Positions 44,133 through 54,347 are shown, counted from the stretch's first letter. The stretch is DNA of 64,000 bases from Candidatus Butyricicoccus avistercoris (GCA_019113005.1 DXIE01000032.1:1-64000); one strand, 5' to 3'. Translations and numbers: made by a program. The notes: generated from the sequence alone by a model not told the origin.

Positions 44133-44162
44133 TTTACAGGTTGTACTAATTTATGTTATTAT
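44133..44162 (+). promoter_or_regulatory. Likely promoter between rpmJ and rpsM
   Basis: TTTACA (44133-44138), 18-bp spacer, TATTAT (44157-44162) with TG extension; a TATAAT at 44160 is an alternative. Confidence 0.5.
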
Positions 44163-44169
44163 AATCTGT

Positions 44170-44306
44170 GTACAAATTTTTTTGTTGTTCAAGCGAAACC
44201 GACAAGCACATAGGGCTAACCTTATGGCACTGCAGAAGCGGAGGCGGCTTCTATACTGGTTTTGCAAATACGCCTCAGCGTTAAACATTTTGGAGGTAAT
44301 TATACT
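44170..44306 (+). promoter_or_regulatory. rpsM leader with two exclusive hairpins
   Basis: AGAAGC (44234-44239) pairs with GCTTCT (44247-44252), enclosing GAGGCG (44241-44246), which can instead pair with CGCCTC (44271-44276). The ribosome binding site GGAGG follows at about 44292. Confidence 0.45.
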
Positions 44307-44675
44307 ATGGCACGTATTGCCGGTGTTGACCTTCCTCGTGAAAAGCGCGTAGAAATCGGTTTAACCTATATCTACGGCATCGGTAGGAAGCTGTCTAACG
44401 ACATTTTAGTAAAAACTGGTATCAATCCAGATACCCGTGTAAAGGATTTAACCGAAGACGAAGCTGCTAAGCTGCGTGAAGTTATCGAGCGTGACTACAC
44501 AGTAGAAGGCGACCTACGTCGTGAAATCGGTCTAAACATCAAGCGTCTGGTAGAAATCGGTTGTTACCGTGGTCTGCGTCATCGTCGTGGTCTGCCTGTT
44601 CGTGGTCAGAGAACCAAGACTAATGCACGTACTCGCAAGGGTCCTAAGAAGACCATCGCTAATAAGAAGAAGTAA
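44307..44675 (+). CDS. rpsM: 30S ribosomal protein S13
   Basis: 122 aa from ATG 44307 ([18 protein letters not shown]), with TGGAGGT 10 nt upstream; an in-frame ATG at 44262 is rejected. The C-terminal block [19 protein letters not shown] is standard. It contacts tRNA and S19. Confidence 0.98.
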   Translation: MARIAGVDLPREKRVEIGLTYIYGIGRKLSNDILVKTGINPDTRVKDLTEDEAAKLREVIERDYTVEGDLRREIGLNIKRLVEIGCYRGLRHRRGLPVRGQRTKTNARTRKGPKKTIANKKK

Positions 44676-44691
44676 GGAGGGAGCGAGATAA

Positions 44692-45096
44692 ATGGCTAAG
44701 GTACAGAAAAAGGGCGCTCAGGTTCGCACTAAGCGTCGTGAGCGTAAGAACATTGAAAAGGGCGCAGCTCATATCCGCTCTTCCTTTAACAATACTATCG
44801 TTACCATCACTGACGTTCATGGTAACGCAATCTCTTGGGCATCTGCTGGTGAAATGGGCTTCCGTGGCTCTCGTAAGTCTACCCCATTCGCTGCTCAGAC
44901 TGCTGCTGAAACCGCAGCTAAGGCTGCTATGGAGCATGGCCTGAAAACTGTTGAAGTTTTCGTTAAGGGTCCTGGTTCAGGTCGTGAAGCTGCTATCCGT
45001 GCACTTCAGGCAACTGGTCTTGAGGTAACTATGATTAAGGACGTTACCCCAATTCCACACAACGGTTGTCGCCCACCAAAGAGAAGAAGAGTATAA
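44692..45096 (+). CDS. rpsK: 30S ribosomal protein S11
   Basis: 134 aa, with the basic N-terminus [43 protein letters not shown] in pieces and [19 protein letters not shown]11 forms the platform with S18/S21. AAGGAGGGAG lies upstream. Confidence 0.98.
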   Translation: MAKVQKKGAQVRTKRRERKNIEKGAAHIRSSFNNTIVTITDVHGNAISWASAGEMGFRGSRKSTPFAAQTAAETAAKAAMEHGLKTVEVFVKGPGSGREAAIRALQATGLEVTMIKDVTPIPHNGCRPPKRRRV

Positions 45097-45116
45097 TTTA
45101 AGGAGGAACCAAAACT

Positions 45117-45713
45117 ATGGCAAAGAATATGCAGCCAATTACTAAGCGTTGCAGAACGCTGGGTCTTTCACCAGCTGTCCTTGGTTACTCCAAGGAATAC
45201 ACTAAGCGTAACCCTAAGCAGGCTCGTCGTAAGCAGTCCGAGTACGGCATGCAGCTAAACGAGAAGCAGAAGGTTAAGTTCATCTATGGCGTTCTTGAGA
45301 AGCAGTTCCGTGCTTACTACGAGAAGGCTGAGCGTAAGCAGGGCATCACAGGTGAAATCCTGCTTCAGGAGTTAGAGCGTCGTCTTGATAACGTTGCTTT
45401 CCGTATGGGCTTTGCTAACACCCGTCGTGAGGCTCGTCAGCTTGTAAACCACGGTCACTTCACCGTAAACGGCAAGCGTGTAAATATCCCTTCTTATCAG
45501 ATTAAGCCAGGCGATGTTGTTGCAGTTTGCGAGAAGTCCCGCACAACTACTAAGTTTAAGTCTCTTATCGAGGAGCAGGGCAAGAAGGTTTGTCCAAAGT
45601 GGATTGACAAGGCTGCTGATTCATTCGAAGGCAAGATTATCGCTATGCCAGCTCGTGACGATATCGACTACGAAGTAGCTGAACACTTAATCGTCGAGTT
45701 GTACTCCAAATAA
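45117..45713 (+). CDS. rpsD: 30S ribosomal protein S4
   Basis: 198 aa, with [14 protein letters not shown] and the S4 RNA-binding fold [22 protein letters not shown] in pieces and [18 protein letters not shown]. The zinc Cys cluster of the other S4 type is absent. It nucleates 30S assembly and is a known autoregulator in other bacteria. A hairpin follows its stop. Confidence 0.98.
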   Translation: MAKNMQPITKRCRTLGLSPAVLGYSKEYTKRNPKQARRKQSEYGMQLNEKQKVKFIYGVLEKQFRAYYEKAERKQGITGEILLQELERRLDNVAFRMGFANTRREARQLVNHGHFTVNGKRVNIPSYQIKPGDVVAVCEKSRTTTKFKSLIEEQGKKVCPKWIDKAADSFEGKIIAMPARDDIDYEVAEHLIVELYSK

Positions 45714-45714
45714 G

Positions 45715-45741
45715 CCAAATTCGCAATTTTGGATTTTTTAT
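45715..45741 (+). terminator. Attenuator after rpsD
   Basis: Stem CCAAATT/AATTTTGG with a one-base bulge, then ATTTTTTATT. A short stem, so partial read-through to rpoA is likely. Confidence 0.6.
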
Positions 45742-45806
45742 TCTGTGCAGCGTGTGCTGTGGCTGCTTTTGCTTTACATTGCTGCAGCTATTTCTCGCTG
45801 CACAGA
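45742..45806 (+). repeat. Long inverted repeat in the rpoA leader
   Basis: 11-bp perfect arms TCTGTGCAGCG (45742-45752) and CGCTGCACAGA (45796-45806); inside them GGCTGC and GCTGCAGC can also pair. A stable cruciform or RNA stem with no T tract. Confidence 0.7.
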
Positions 45807-45855
45807 TTTCCATCTTAAAAAGTAATTGGCCGACACATGAAGGAGGGTACTATAA

Positions 45856-46803
45856 ATGATCGAAATCGAAAAGCCACGCATTGACTGTGAGGAACTCGCT
45901 GAGGACGGTTCCTACGGTAAATTTGTTGTTGAGCCTCTTGAAAGAGGTTATGGCACAACGCTGGGTAACTCCCTGCGTCGTATCCTGTTGTCCTCCCTGC
46001 CAGGTACAGCTGCAAGCTCTATTAAAATTGCAGGTGTACAGCATGAGTTTTCCACCATCCCTGGTGTGAAGGAAGATGTTACTGAAATCGTTCTGAATGT
46101 TAAGAAAATCGTTGCCAAACTGCATTGTGATGGCCCTAAGACTGTTTATATTGAAGCAGCAGGCGAGGGCGTTGTTCGTGCAGGCGATATCCATTCTGAC
46201 GGTGAAGTAGAAATTCTGAATCCTGAACTGCATATCGCTACTCTTATGAGTGATGCAAGACTTTCTATGGAGATTACCCTGACTTCTGGTCGTGGTTATG
46301 TTCCTGCTGAACGTAACAAGCAGTATCAGACAGCTATCGGTGTTATCCCAGTAGACTCTATCTACACCCCTGTATATAAAGTTAATTACACCGTTGAAAA
46401 TACTCGTGTCGGTAATATGACCGATTACGATAAGCTGACACTGGAAGTATGGACAGATTGCACCATTGCAGCAAAGGACGCTGTTTCTCTAGGTGCTAAA
46501 GTCCTGCGTGACCATCTCGATTTGTTCGTTGACCTTTCTGAAGAAATCGGCTCTAAGTCCACTGTGGTTGAAAAGGCTGAAGCACAGCATGATAAGGTGC
46601 TTGAAATGACTATCGAAGAACTTGATTTCTCCGTTCGTTCTTTCAACTGCTTAAAGCGTGCAGGTATCAACACTGTGGAAGACCTAATCAATACTTCTGA
46701 GGAAGATATGATGAAGGTTCGTAATCTGGGCCGCAAATCTCTAGAAGAGGTTATCGGCAAGTTAGAGGCAATGGGTCTCGGCCTTGCAAAGACTGAAGAG
46801 TAA
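45856..46803 (+). CDS. rpoA: RNA polymerase alpha subunit
   Basis: 315 aa. The N-terminal domain ([32 protein letters not shown] in pieces, VPVD-equivalent [11 protein letters not shown]) dimerises; the C-terminal domain (about 250-312; [25 protein letters not shown]-like [10 protein letters not shown]) binds UP elements and regulators. GAAGGAGGG lies upstream. Confidence 0.98.
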   Translation: MIEIEKPRIDCEELAEDGSYGKFVVEPLERGYGTTLGNSLRRILLSSLPGTAASSIKIAGVQHEFSTIPGVKEDVTEIVLNVKKIVAKLHCDGPKTVYIEAAGEGVVRAGDIHSDGEVEILNPELHIATLMSDARLSMEITLTSGRGYVPAERNKQYQTAIGVIPVDSIYTPVYKVNYTVENTRVGNMTDYDKLTLEVWTDCTIAAKDAVSLGAKVLRDHLDLFVDLSEEIGSKSTVVEKAEAQHDKVLEMTIEELDFSVRSFNCLKRAGINTVEDLINTSEEDMMKVRNLGRKSLEEVIGKLEAMGLGLAKTEE

Positions 46804-46924
46804 TTTTTTCAACCGAAAATATAGCCGAATTGGGATATTTTCGTATAAATTTAGAAGCACTATCAGTGGTTAGTTTTTGCCTATTTATCCACTGATTTCA
46901 ACAAGCCTATGGAGGTAGAATATT
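46804..46924 (+). promoter_or_regulatory. rpoA-rplQ spacer with two inverted repeats
   Basis: CGAAAATAT/ATATTTTCG (46814-46843) and ATCAGTGG/CCACTGAT (46862-46896). Neither has a terminal T tract. They may be mRNA processing or stability stems. Confidence 0.5.
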
Positions 46925-47266
46925 ATGGCAAACAATCGTAAGCTGGGCAGAACCAGCGACCATCGTCGTGCAATGCTCCGTGCAATGGTAACTTACCTAT
47001 TAGAGAACGGTCGCATCGAAACAACTCTTGCTCGTGCTAAGGAAGTTGCTCCAATGTGCGAGAAGATGATTACCCTTGGCAAGAAGAACACGCTGGCAAC
47101 TCGCCGTCAGGCTATGGCTTACATCACTAAGGAAGCTGTTGTTGCTAAGTTATTCTCTGAAACCGCTCCAAGCTACGCTGAGCGTAACGGCGGTTACACC
47201 CGCATCATCAAGACAGGTCCACGTCGTGGCGACTGTGCTGAGATGGCAATTATCGAGCTTGTTTAA
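46925..47266 (+). CDS. rplQ: 50S ribosomal protein L17
   Basis: 113 aa, with [38 protein letters not shown] and [25 protein letters not shown] in pieces. Located at the tunnel exit. TGGAGGT lies upstream. Last gene of the alpha operon. Confidence 0.98.
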   Translation: MANNRKLGRTSDHRRAMLRAMVTYLLENGRIETTLARAKEVAPMCEKMITLGKKNTLATRRQAMAYITKEAVVAKLFSETAPSYAERNGGYTRIIKTGPRRGDCAEMAIIELV

Positions 47267-47289
47267 TTTAACGGTTTGATTTAGTTTTC

Positions 47290-47336
47290 AAAGAGCTTAT
47301 CCTGAGGAGTGCTTCTCAGGGTACGCTCTTTTTTTA
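47290..47336 (+). terminator. Terminator of the alpha operon
   Basis: Two-part stem AAAGAGC/GCTCTTT and CCTGAG/CTCAGG, then TTTTTATTTT. Confidence 0.9.
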
Positions 47337-47389
47337 TTTTTATGAATAAATTTTTTAAATTTCATCATACTATAAATGGGTGATGAAAT

Positions 47390-47542
47390 ATGGATAATAA
47401 GAAACTGGATATGAGAATAAATCCAGAAACAAGACTTTGCCCTAAATTTGATATGAACAGCATAGCAAAATATGAGGTTGCAAAACCGGATAAAATGGGC
47501 ATGAGAGTGGTTGACAACTGTGCAGAGGAACACATAATGTAA
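47390..47542 (+). CDS. Small 50-residue ORF, not recognised
   Basis: ATG 47390 to TAA 47540-47542, preceded by a weak GGGTGATG. The peptide (MDNKKLDMRINPETRL, CPKFDMN, ending NCAEEHIM) is hydrophilic with two Cys. It lies between two terminators, which gives it its own slot, but no good promoter is seen (only TATAAA at 47371). Confidence 0.4.
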   Translation: MDNKKLDMRINPETRLCPKFDMNSIAKYEVAKPDKMGMRVVDNCAEEHIM

Positions 47543-47546
47543 AAAT

Positions 47547-47590
47547 AGCCGTATCATTGGAAAATTACCTTTGATACGGCTGTTTATTTT
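47547..47590 (+). terminator. Bidirectional terminator
   Basis: Stem AGCCGTATCA/TGATACGGCT, 15-nt loop, T-rich on both sides. It ends the small ORF and the LtaS gene. Confidence 0.8.
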
Positions 47591-49529
47591 ATTCCAAGAA
47601 GAAAAAATTATCCTGTCTTTCATCATCAAATAAAAAGTTGTAAATTAAAAATTCATAACTTCTTGTGATAGGGAAAAAGGTTTCACTTGAAAAAACTTCA
47701 CCATTAGCTGAAATATACCCAGCAGGAGTTATAACAGGAAGCTCATTCATAAGTGAATATAAAAACTCCTGATAACCAGTAAGCTCTATGTTTGCCGTTT
47801 TCATTGCAAGCACACCAAGCCCCCATGGTGATAAGATAACATCTTGTTTTTCTTCAATATCATAGTTTGTCCAAATGAAAAATGGTGTCGTATATTGCTT
47901 TAAAACCTCGCTGGTATTTCTATTGTCCATAGAAATGCCTGTTATTTCTTCATAAAATGAATTTGTAAGCGGTGGCTGATGGTCACCGAAAAATATTATC
48001 ATTGTTGGAACATCGGTATTTGAATAATGAGAAATCAAATTTCTAAGTGCATTATCCGATTCACGCATAAGTGAAAAATATTGGTCGGCATCTAAATATC
48101 TGTTTTCCATATCTCCAGTAAGCCAAACACTTCTATCAAGATTTGTCCAAGGAAGTTTATAACCGCTATGATTTTGCATAGTCACATTAAAAATAAACAG
48201 TGGCTCATCGCCTGCATTATCAGTGAGATAATATAAATTTTCATAGTCGCTTTGGTCAGATATATAACCCCTTATATAATATGGGTCTATTGTATCCTCC
48301 TGATACATTTGTTTATCAAACCCAAGCCATTTATAAACTGAAGTTCTATTCCAGCCAGATGATTTATAAGGGTGATATGCAACCGATGAATAACCAAGAC
48401 TTTTAAGCTGTGATACAAGTGATGGGGTATTATTTTTTAGATAAAGCTGATATGCAACCGAGTTTGCAGGTAAAAATGTGATAGAATTACCTGTTAAAAA
48501 TTCAAATTCTACATTTGCAGTACCTCCACCAGTCACAGGTGAATACATAGTGCCTTTAATAGTGTTTTCAGATAAGCTGTGTAAAAAAGGTGTAGGGTCT
48601 GCACTATATGGCACATCATATTCAGAGAAATCAGCAAAAGATTCATTCATAATCGCAATTATATGCACAGGCTGTGGATTATTGTCTGAAGTCACAGGCT
48701 CAGTATTTTCTATAATGTTTAAAATAGCCTTATTTGAATAGTTTTCTGGCTCATTAACCATGCTGTATTTTAAAGAAACGGTGAAATTAAGCACAAAACC
48801 ATTAGATTGAGTTTTCCATTGCTGCGAATATATACCGAAAGATTTCATCATATTGGTATTAAAAAACGCTGCCATATAAACTATACTTATTGCACAAATA
48901 GCAAGTGAAATCTGTTTTTTTGGTCTTTTAGCTTTAGGTTCATGTGGAAGCAGTAAAACCAAAAATAGATATGCAAATGTAAATAAACAAGCACCAATCA
49001 TTGTTATATCAGGTGTAAAATCAAAATTATCAGACACATTAAGTGCAGTTTTCCATGCGAAAACATCACAAGGGAAAATAACTCGTCCACGAAATTCTAA
49101 AACATAGTGGTTTATAACACCTATAACGGTAAAAAATACAGTAGAAATCACGCAAGATGGTTTAATTTTGCCAAAAGCCAAGGTTAAAAGCCCAAAAACA
49201 AGATAATACCAGACCAAATTAAAAAAACATTGTGTAACGCTTAAATCAAAAAATGGATTGGTATTATTTAAAATCTCAACAGCAAGCAAGCAGACAGGTG
49301 CACCAAGCACTAAAATAAATTTTGGTATAAAGACTTTACTAAAACCATGTAAAGGCTTAGTTATAAATGAGGAAAAACTGCATAAAATAGCAAGTAAAGG
49401 AGCAAATGCCTTATTATCTATATAAAATCTATCACTAATAAGCCAAACAATGAAAAATATTATCGCTGCTCTTATAGTGAGTAATTGTCTTTTATAATGA
49501 CCATTTGCTTTAATTTCAAAAAAAGCCAT
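47589..49529 (-). CDS. LtaS-type lipoteichoic acid synthase (sulfatase family)
   Basis: 646 aa. Five TM helices cover the first ~240 residues and the catalytic domain is extracellular. Sulfatase motifs: IIAIMNESFADFSEYD (metal Glu), TGGGTANVEFEFLTG (nucleophile Thr), SGWNRTSVYKWLGFD and FFGDHQPP. It polymerises glycerol phosphate from phosphatidylglycerol. It might be a related glycerol-phosphate transferase instead of LtaS proper. Confidence 0.9.
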   Translation of the reverse strand: MAFFEIKANGHYKRQLLTIRAAIIFFIVWLISDRFYIDNKAFAPLLAILCSFSSFITKPLHGFSKVFIPKFILVLGAPVCLLAVEILNNTNPFFDLSVTQCFFNLVWYYLVFGLLTLAFGKIKPSCVISTVFFTVIGVINHYVLEFRGRVIFPCDVFAWKTALNVSDNFDFTPDITMIGACLFTFAYLFLVLLLPHEPKAKRPKKQISLAICAISIVYMAAFFNTNMMKSFGIYSQQWKTQSNGFVLNFTVSLKYSMVNEPENYSNKAILNIIENTEPVTSDNNPQPVHIIAIMNESFADFSEYDVPYSADPTPFLHSLSENTIKGTMYSPVTGGGTANVEFEFLTGNSITFLPANSVAYQLYLKNNTPSLVSQLKSLGYSSVAYHPYKSSGWNRTSVYKWLGFDKQMYQEDTIDPYYIRGYISDQSDYENLYYLTDNAGDEPLFIFNVTMQNHSGYKLPWTNLDRSVWLTGDMENRYLDADQYFSLMRESDNALRNLISHYSNTDVPTMIIFFGDHQPPLTNSFYEEITGISMDNRNTSEVLKQYTTPFFIWTNYDIEEKQDVILSPWGLGVLAMKTANIELTGYQEFLYSLMNELPVITPAGYISANGEVFSSETFFPITRSYEFLIYNFLFDDERQDNFFFLE

Positions 49530-49645
49530 AAATTATCTCCTAAACGAATATAGCTATATGGTAACGCTATAAATTTATTTTGTAAAGCAGAATTTAAATT
49601 ATATAGCAGTGTTAATGTTAAAAATAATTAAAATTTGCGTTTTCC

Positions 49646-49674
49646 TTGCAATTTATCACTAGGCATGTTATACT
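49646..49674 (+). promoter_or_regulatory. Promoter of the rimP-nusA-infB operon
   Basis: TTGCAA (49646-49651), 17-bp spacer, TATACT (49669-49674) with TGT extension. Confidence 0.75.
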
Positions 49675-49701
49675 CTTATATGTAAGTTAGTATGGAATGT
49701 C

Positions 49702-49727
49702 GAGAGTGGGGAAACCCACTCTTTCTT
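49702..49727 (+). terminator. Leader hairpin before rimP
   Basis: GAGAGTGGG with CCCACTCTT around loop GAAA, then TCTTATT. It lies within 35 nt of the likely transcription start. I recall similar hairpins before rimP in many Firmicutes (not checked). Probable attenuator of the nusA operon. Confidence 0.6.
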
Positions 49728-49768
49728 ATTGACTAAATCCAGAAATAAATAATAAAAGGGAGAATCTT

Positions 49769-50233
49769 ATGCACACTAAAGACCTTATAAAGCGTGTAGA
49801 GGAGCTTGCACAACCAATTTGTGAGCAAGTTGGTGTTGAGCTTTGGGACGTTGAATTTGAAAAAGAAGGCGGACAGTATATGCTTACTGTTACCATTGAC
49901 AGAGAAAATGGTGTGGATATTGACCACTGTGAAGCAGTATCCAGAACACTTGACCCTATGCTTGATGCAAAGGAATTTCAGTCAATGCCTGCATATACAC
50001 TTTGTGTATCATCAGCAGGTTTAGAGCGTAGACTTAAAAAGAAGGCACATTTTGACAAATTTATGGGCTCACCAGTTGAACTTAAACTTTATAAGGCAAT
50101 GAATGGTGCAAAGATTATAAATGGCACACTTATAGGTTATGATGAGGGTGCAGTAACTCTTGAGGTTAACGGTGAAACCCGTATTTATGAGCCACAAGAT
50201 GTGGCAGCAGTTAGACTTACCGTACAGATTTAA
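49769..50233 (+). CDS. rimP: Ribosome maturation factor RimP
   Basis: 154 aa. Pattern ELWDVEFEKEGGQYMLTVTID in pieces, DIDHCEAVSRTLDPML and LCVSSAGLERRLKKKAHF, and a C-terminal SH3-like part. It assists 30S assembly. AAGGGAGA lies upstream. First gene of the operon. Confidence 0.96.
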   Translation: MHTKDLIKRVEELAQPICEQVGVELWDVEFEKEGGQYMLTVTIDRENGVDIDHCEAVSRTLDPMLDAKEFQSMPAYTLCVSSAGLERRLKKKAHFDKFMGSPVELKLYKAMNGAKIINGTLIGYDEGAVTLEVNGETRIYEPQDVAAVRLTVQI

Positions 50234-50254
50234 TTAAGGAGTGATTGTGGCAAG

Positions 50255-51358
50255 ATGGACGCAAAATTTTTTGCTGCATTAGAGCAGCTTGAGAAAGAAA
50301 AGGGTATTTCAGTAGATTATATGTTAGAGCGTGTAGGTCAAGCTCTTATTTCATCATACAAGAAAATGAATGCAGGTATGACCGATAACGTTTATGTTGA
50401 AGCTGACCGTCAAAAGAAAAAAATTCGTATGTATGTTCGTAAAACCGTTGTTGATGATGTTTATGAGCCATATGAAGAGATGACAGTTGAAGAAGCTAGA
50501 GAATATAAACCTAATGCTATGTTAGGTGATATCATTGATATTGATATTCCACCTATGTCCTTTAGCAGAATTGCAGCTCAATCTGCAAAGCAGGTTATTA
50601 TTCAAGGTATTCGTGAGGCAGAACATGGTATGACTATCACAGAGTTTGAGTCTAAATCCCATGAGATTTTAAATGGTGTTGTAAGCCGTATTGACCCACG
50701 AAGTGGAAATGTTATTCTCGAGATTGTTTCCCATGGCGAAAAAACTGAAGCTGTTCTTACATCTTCTGAGCAAGTTAAGGGCGAAACTTTAACCGAAGGT
50801 CAGCGTGTTAAGGTTTATGTTATGGAAGTACGTCGAGGAAACCGTGGACCTCAGATTATGATTTCCCGTACTCACCCAGGGCTTGTTAAGCGTTTATTTG
50901 AACTTGAAGTGCCAGAAATACATGATGGTGTAGTAGAAGTTAAGTCTATTGCTCGTGAAGCAGGAAACCGTACAAAGATTGCTGTATTCTCTCAAGATGA
51001 AAACGTAGACCCAATCGGTGCTTGTGTAGGCACTCGTGGTGCTAGAGTTGGCAATATTGTAGATGAGCTTGGCGGTGAAAAAATTGATATAATAAAGTGG
51101 TCTGATGATATGGCTAAGTTTGTATCCGCAGCACTTGCTCCAGCTGATGTTATCTCCGCTGAGATGCAGCCAGACGGAAAGAGCTGTCATGTAGTTGTTC
51201 CAGATGACCAGCTTTCACTTGCTATCGGCAGAGAAGGTCAAAATGCTCGTCTGGCTGCGAAACTGACAGGCTGCAAGATAGATATTGCACCAGCATCTCA
51301 GGTAAAAGCAAATGAGCAAGAAGAACAAGTAGAACAGACCGCTGAGGTAGAGGAATAA
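50255..51358 (+). CDS. nusA: Transcription termination/antitermination protein NusA
   Basis: 367 aa. The N-terminal polymerase-binding domain (1-125) is followed by an S1 domain (about 135-200; GVVSRIDPRSGNVILEI) and two KH domains (EIHDGVVEVKSIAREAG, GACVGTRGARVGNIVDELGGEKIDII in pieces, AIGREGQNARLAAKLTG), then a short Glu/Gln tail. Acts in pausing, termination and antitermination. Confidence 0.97.
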   Translation: MDAKFFAALEQLEKEKGISVDYMLERVGQALISSYKKMNAGMTDNVYVEADRQKKKIRMYVRKTVVDDVYEPYEEMTVEEAREYKPNAMLGDIIDIDIPPMSFSRIAAQSAKQVIIQGIREAEHGMTITEFESKSHEILNGVVSRIDPRSGNVILEIVSHGEKTEAVLTSSEQVKGETLTEGQRVKVYVMEVRRGNRGPQIMISRTHPGLVKRLFELEVPEIHDGVVEVKSIAREAGNRTKIAVFSQDENVDPIGACVGTRGARVGNIVDELGGEKIDIIKWSDDMAKFVSAALAPADVISAEMQPDGKSCHVVVPDDQLSLAIGREGQNARLAAKLTGCKIDIAPASQVKANEQEEQVEQTAEVEE

Positions 51359-51365
51359 AAGCATT

Positions 51366-51641
51366 ATGCAGCAAAGAAAGATTCCAATGCGTCAGTGTTT
51401 AGGCTGCCGCACAATGTTTCCTAAAAAGGAACTAATTCGTGTGGTGCGTTCTCCAGAAGGTGAATTATCCCTTGATTTTAAGGGCAAGGCAGCGGGCAGA
51501 GGTGCATATATATGCCCTAATGCTGAGTGCCTTAAAAAAGCAAGAAAATCCCGTGCTATTGAAAGGGCATTTTCTATGCAAGTGCCTGAAGAAGTTTATC
51601 AGGCTCTAGAGCAAAAAATGGAGGACGAAACCAATGGCTAA
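51366..51641 (+). CDS. ylxR: YlxR-family RNA-binding protein (DUF448)
   Basis: 91 aa. PMRQCLGCRTMFPKKELIRV is the family signature, with GRGAYICPNAECLKKA later. It lies between nusA and ylxQ, as in Bacillus. It overlaps ylxQ by 8 nt. A role in translation or RNA binding is assumed. Confidence 0.93.
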   Translation: MQQRKIPMRQCLGCRTMFPKKELIRVVRSPEGELSLDFKGKAAGRGAYICPNAECLKKARKSRAIERAFSMQVPEEVYQALEQKMEDETNG

Positions 51642-52023
51642 TGATGCAGCACTTGGGCTTTTAGGTTTAAGCCGTAAAGCAGGCAGACTCGCTTTGGGTG
51701 AAGACCAAGTCTATGAGATGGTACAGACAGGCAAATGTCGTGCTATTTTTATGGCTAAAGATATAGGCGATGCAACACGCAGAAAAATAATGCGTCATGA
51801 TGAAAAAGTACCAGTATTTACTCTTGAAACCGAGAGAATGGACTTAGGTTATGCAATCGGTATGAATGGCTGTGCAGTTTGTGCAGTAAATGATATTGGT
51901 ATGGCAAATGCTATTGCTGATAAATTAAAGTCAACAAGTGATAAAAATGCTATGGCTGCTCAAAGAGTTTTAGAGAAAAAAACTCGCATGGATAGCCGTA
52001 AAGGCAAGAAAAAGAAAAAATAA
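51634..52023 (+). CDS. ylxQ: L7Ae-family RNA-binding protein YlxQ
   Basis: 129 aa. LLGLSRKAGRLALGEDQVYE and the ribosomal L7Ae/L30e/S12e/Gadd45 fold with CRAIFMAKDIGDATRRKI are visible. It binds kink-turn-like RNA. A basic Lys tail ends the protein. It overlaps ylxR by 8 nt, with GGAGG inside ylxR. Confidence 0.93.
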   Translation: MANDAALGLLGLSRKAGRLALGEDQVYEMVQTGKCRAIFMAKDIGDATRRKIMRHDEKVPVFTLETERMDLGYAIGMNGCAVCAVNDIGMANAIADKLKSTSDKNAMAAQRVLEKKTRMDSRKGKKKKK

Positions 52024-52070
52024 ATAAAAGCGGTCAGAGCTACTTAAATTTCATTAGGAGGTGAACGCCA

Positions 52071-54347
52071 ATGGCGATAGAAAACAAGTATAGAGTACGA
52101 GATATAGCGAAGGATTTTGGAAAAACCACCAAGGAAATTACGGAGATTCTGACTAAATATGCTGATACTCCAAAAAGCTCTATGCAGGCTTTAAGCGATA
52201 AAGAGCTAAGCATAATTTTTGAGGCAATAACTCAAAATGAGCAAGTAGAAAATATAGAGAAAGCATTAAACATAAAGGGCGGAAAAGAAGAAAAGAAGGT
52301 GACTGAAGTGGCCCAAAAGACAGAAAACCAAGAAGCTCCACGTTCTACAAAGGTAAAGCAGGTTCATAGAATTGATACCAGAGGCGGCGGAGATGTAAAC
52401 CTAGATAAATATGATGAGCGTATTGACTCTTTAGTGTCTGAAAAGGCAGAAAGAATGCAGTCTACTGGTCAGAAAAAGCAAAAGCTGACAAAGAAATCTG
52501 ACCAGAGAGCTAGACAGCAATACGGTTCTAAGCGTAAGCTTGAAGAACAAGAAAAAATGAAGCGTTTACAGCGTCAGCAACAACAAGTAAAAAAAGTACA
52601 GCTTAAAGTATCTATTCCAGATGAAATCAATGTAGGCGAGTTTGCTCAGCGTATGAAGCGTACAGCAGCAGATGTTATTAAAGAGCTTATGAAACTAGGC
52701 GTTATGGCATCTATCTCCCAGACTATTGATTTTGACACAGCAGCACTTGTTGCAGAGGAAATGGGTGCAAAGGTTGAACATGAGGTTCATGTAACCATTG
52801 AAGAAAAGCTGTTTGATGAGTCCGAGGACAAGGCAGAAGACTTAAAGCCTCGTGACCCAGTAGTTGTTGTTATGGGACACGTTGACCATGGTAAAACTTC
52901 TCTGCTTGATGCAATTCGTAAAACCAAGGTTACAGAGGGCGAAGCTGGAGGTATTACACAGCATATCGGTGCATATCGTGTTCAGATAAATGGCAAGCCT
53001 ATTACATTCCTTGATACCCCTGGACACGCTGCATTTACCTCTATGCGTGCTCGTGGTGCTCAGGTAACTGATATTGCAATTCTGGTTGTTGCAGCCGATG
53101 ACGGCATTATGCCTCAGACAATCGAGGCTATTAACCATGCTAAGGCGGCAAATGTACCTATTATAGTAGCAGTTAACAAGATTGATAAAGAGGGTGCAAA
53201 CCCAGATAGAATACTTCAGCAGCTCACCGAATATGAGCTTGTGCCAGAAGAATGGGGCGGCGATACTATCGTTTGCAATATTTCTGCTAAGTTTGGTCAG
53301 GGTATTGAAAACCTACTTGAGATGGTACTTCTAACCGCTGAGGTTGCTGACCTAAAGGCAAATCCAAACCGTCAGGCTAAGGGTACTGTTATCGAAGCTA
53401 AGCTTGATAAGGGTCGTGGCCCTGTTGCAACTGTACTTGTACAGAACGGTACACTTAATGCAGGTGATATTATTATTGCTGGTACAGCAGTTGGTCGTGT
53501 TCGTGCAATGACTGATGATGACGGCAAGAAAATCAAGAGTGCAGGTCCATCTGTACCAGTTGAGATTATCGGTCTTGCTGAAGTTCCAGGTGCAGGCGAT
53601 ATTTTCTACGCTGTTGATGATGAGCGTATGGCTCGTCAGTTAGTTGAGCAGCGTAAGGAGCATGAAAAAGAAGAACGTAACAAGGCAATGCACAAGGTTA
53701 CACTTGATAATCTGTTTGCATCTATCCAAGAAGGTCAGATGAAGGAGCTTAATATCATTGTTAAGGCAGACGTTCAAGGTTCTGTTGAGGCACTTCGTGC
53801 AAGCCTTGAAAAGCTGTCTAATGATGAGGTTAGAGTTAAGGTTATCCATGGTGCAGTTGGTGCAATCAGTGAATCTGACGTTATGCTTGCGAGTGCATCT
53901 GGTGCTATCATTGTAGGCTTTAACGTGCGTCCAGACCGTGCAGCTTCCGATTCTGCTGACCAGCAGGGTGTTGATATGCGTATGTACCGCATTATCTATG
54001 ACTGCATCGAGGAAATGGAACAGGCTATGAAGGGTATGCTTGCACCTAAGTTTAGAGAAGCTATTCTAGGTCATGCAGAAGTTCGTACAACATTTAGAGT
54101 ATCTGGTGTAGGTACTATTGCAGGTTGTTATGTACAAGACGGTAAAATTCAGCGTAATGCACAGGTTCGTATTGTGCGTGATGGCATTGTTATCCATGAG
54201 GGTGTGCTGTCCTCACTAAAGCGTTTCAAAGACGATGTTAAGGAAGTTGCATCTAACTATGAATGTGGCTGTGGCTTTGAAAACTTCAACGATATTAAGG
54301 AAGGCGACGTATTCGAAGCCTTTGTAATGGAAGAAATTCCACGATAA
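52071..54347 (+). CDS. infB: Translation initiation factor IF-2
   Basis: 758 aa. The N-terminal IF2_N domain ([19 protein letters not shown]) is followed by a charged linker, a second IF2_N copy ([20 protein letters not shown]), then the GTPase with G1 [10 protein letters not shown]3 DTPGH and G4 NKID. Domains II-IV bind fMet-tRNA ([18 protein letters not shown] end). AGGAGGTG lies upstream. Confidence 0.98.
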   Translation: MAIENKYRVRDIAKDFGKTTKEITEILTKYADTPKSSMQALSDKELSIIFEAITQNEQVENIEKALNIKGGKEEKKVTEVAQKTENQEAPRSTKVKQVHRIDTRGGGDVNLDKYDERIDSLVSEKAERMQSTGQKKQKLTKKSDQRARQQYGSKRKLEEQEKMKRLQRQQQQVKKVQLKVSIPDEINVGEFAQRMKRTAADVIKELMKLGVMASISQTIDFDTAALVAEEMGAKVEHEVHVTIEEKLFDESEDKAEDLKPRDPVVVVMGHVDHGKTSLLDAIRKTKVTEGEAGGITQHIGAYRVQINGKPITFLDTPGHAAFTSMRARGAQVTDIAILVVAADDGIMPQTIEAINHAKAANVPIIVAVNKIDKEGANPDRILQQLTEYELVPEEWGGDTIVCNISAKFGQGIENLLEMVLLTAEVADLKANPNRQAKGTVIEAKLDKGRGPVATVLVQNGTLNAGDIIIAGTAVGRVRAMTDDDGKKIKSAGPSVPVEIIGLAEVPGAGDIFYAVDDERMARQLVEQRKEHEKEERNKAMHKVTLDNLFASIQEGQMKELNIIVKADVQGSVEALRASLEKLSNDEVRVKVIHGAVGAISESDVMLASASGAIIVGFNVRPDRAASDSADQQGVDMRMYRIIYDCIEEMEQAMKGMLAPKFREAILGHAEVRTTFRVSGVGTIAGCYVQDGKIQRNAQVRIVRDGIVIHEGVLSSLKRFKDDVKEVASNYECGCGFENFNDIKEGDVFEAFVMEEIPR

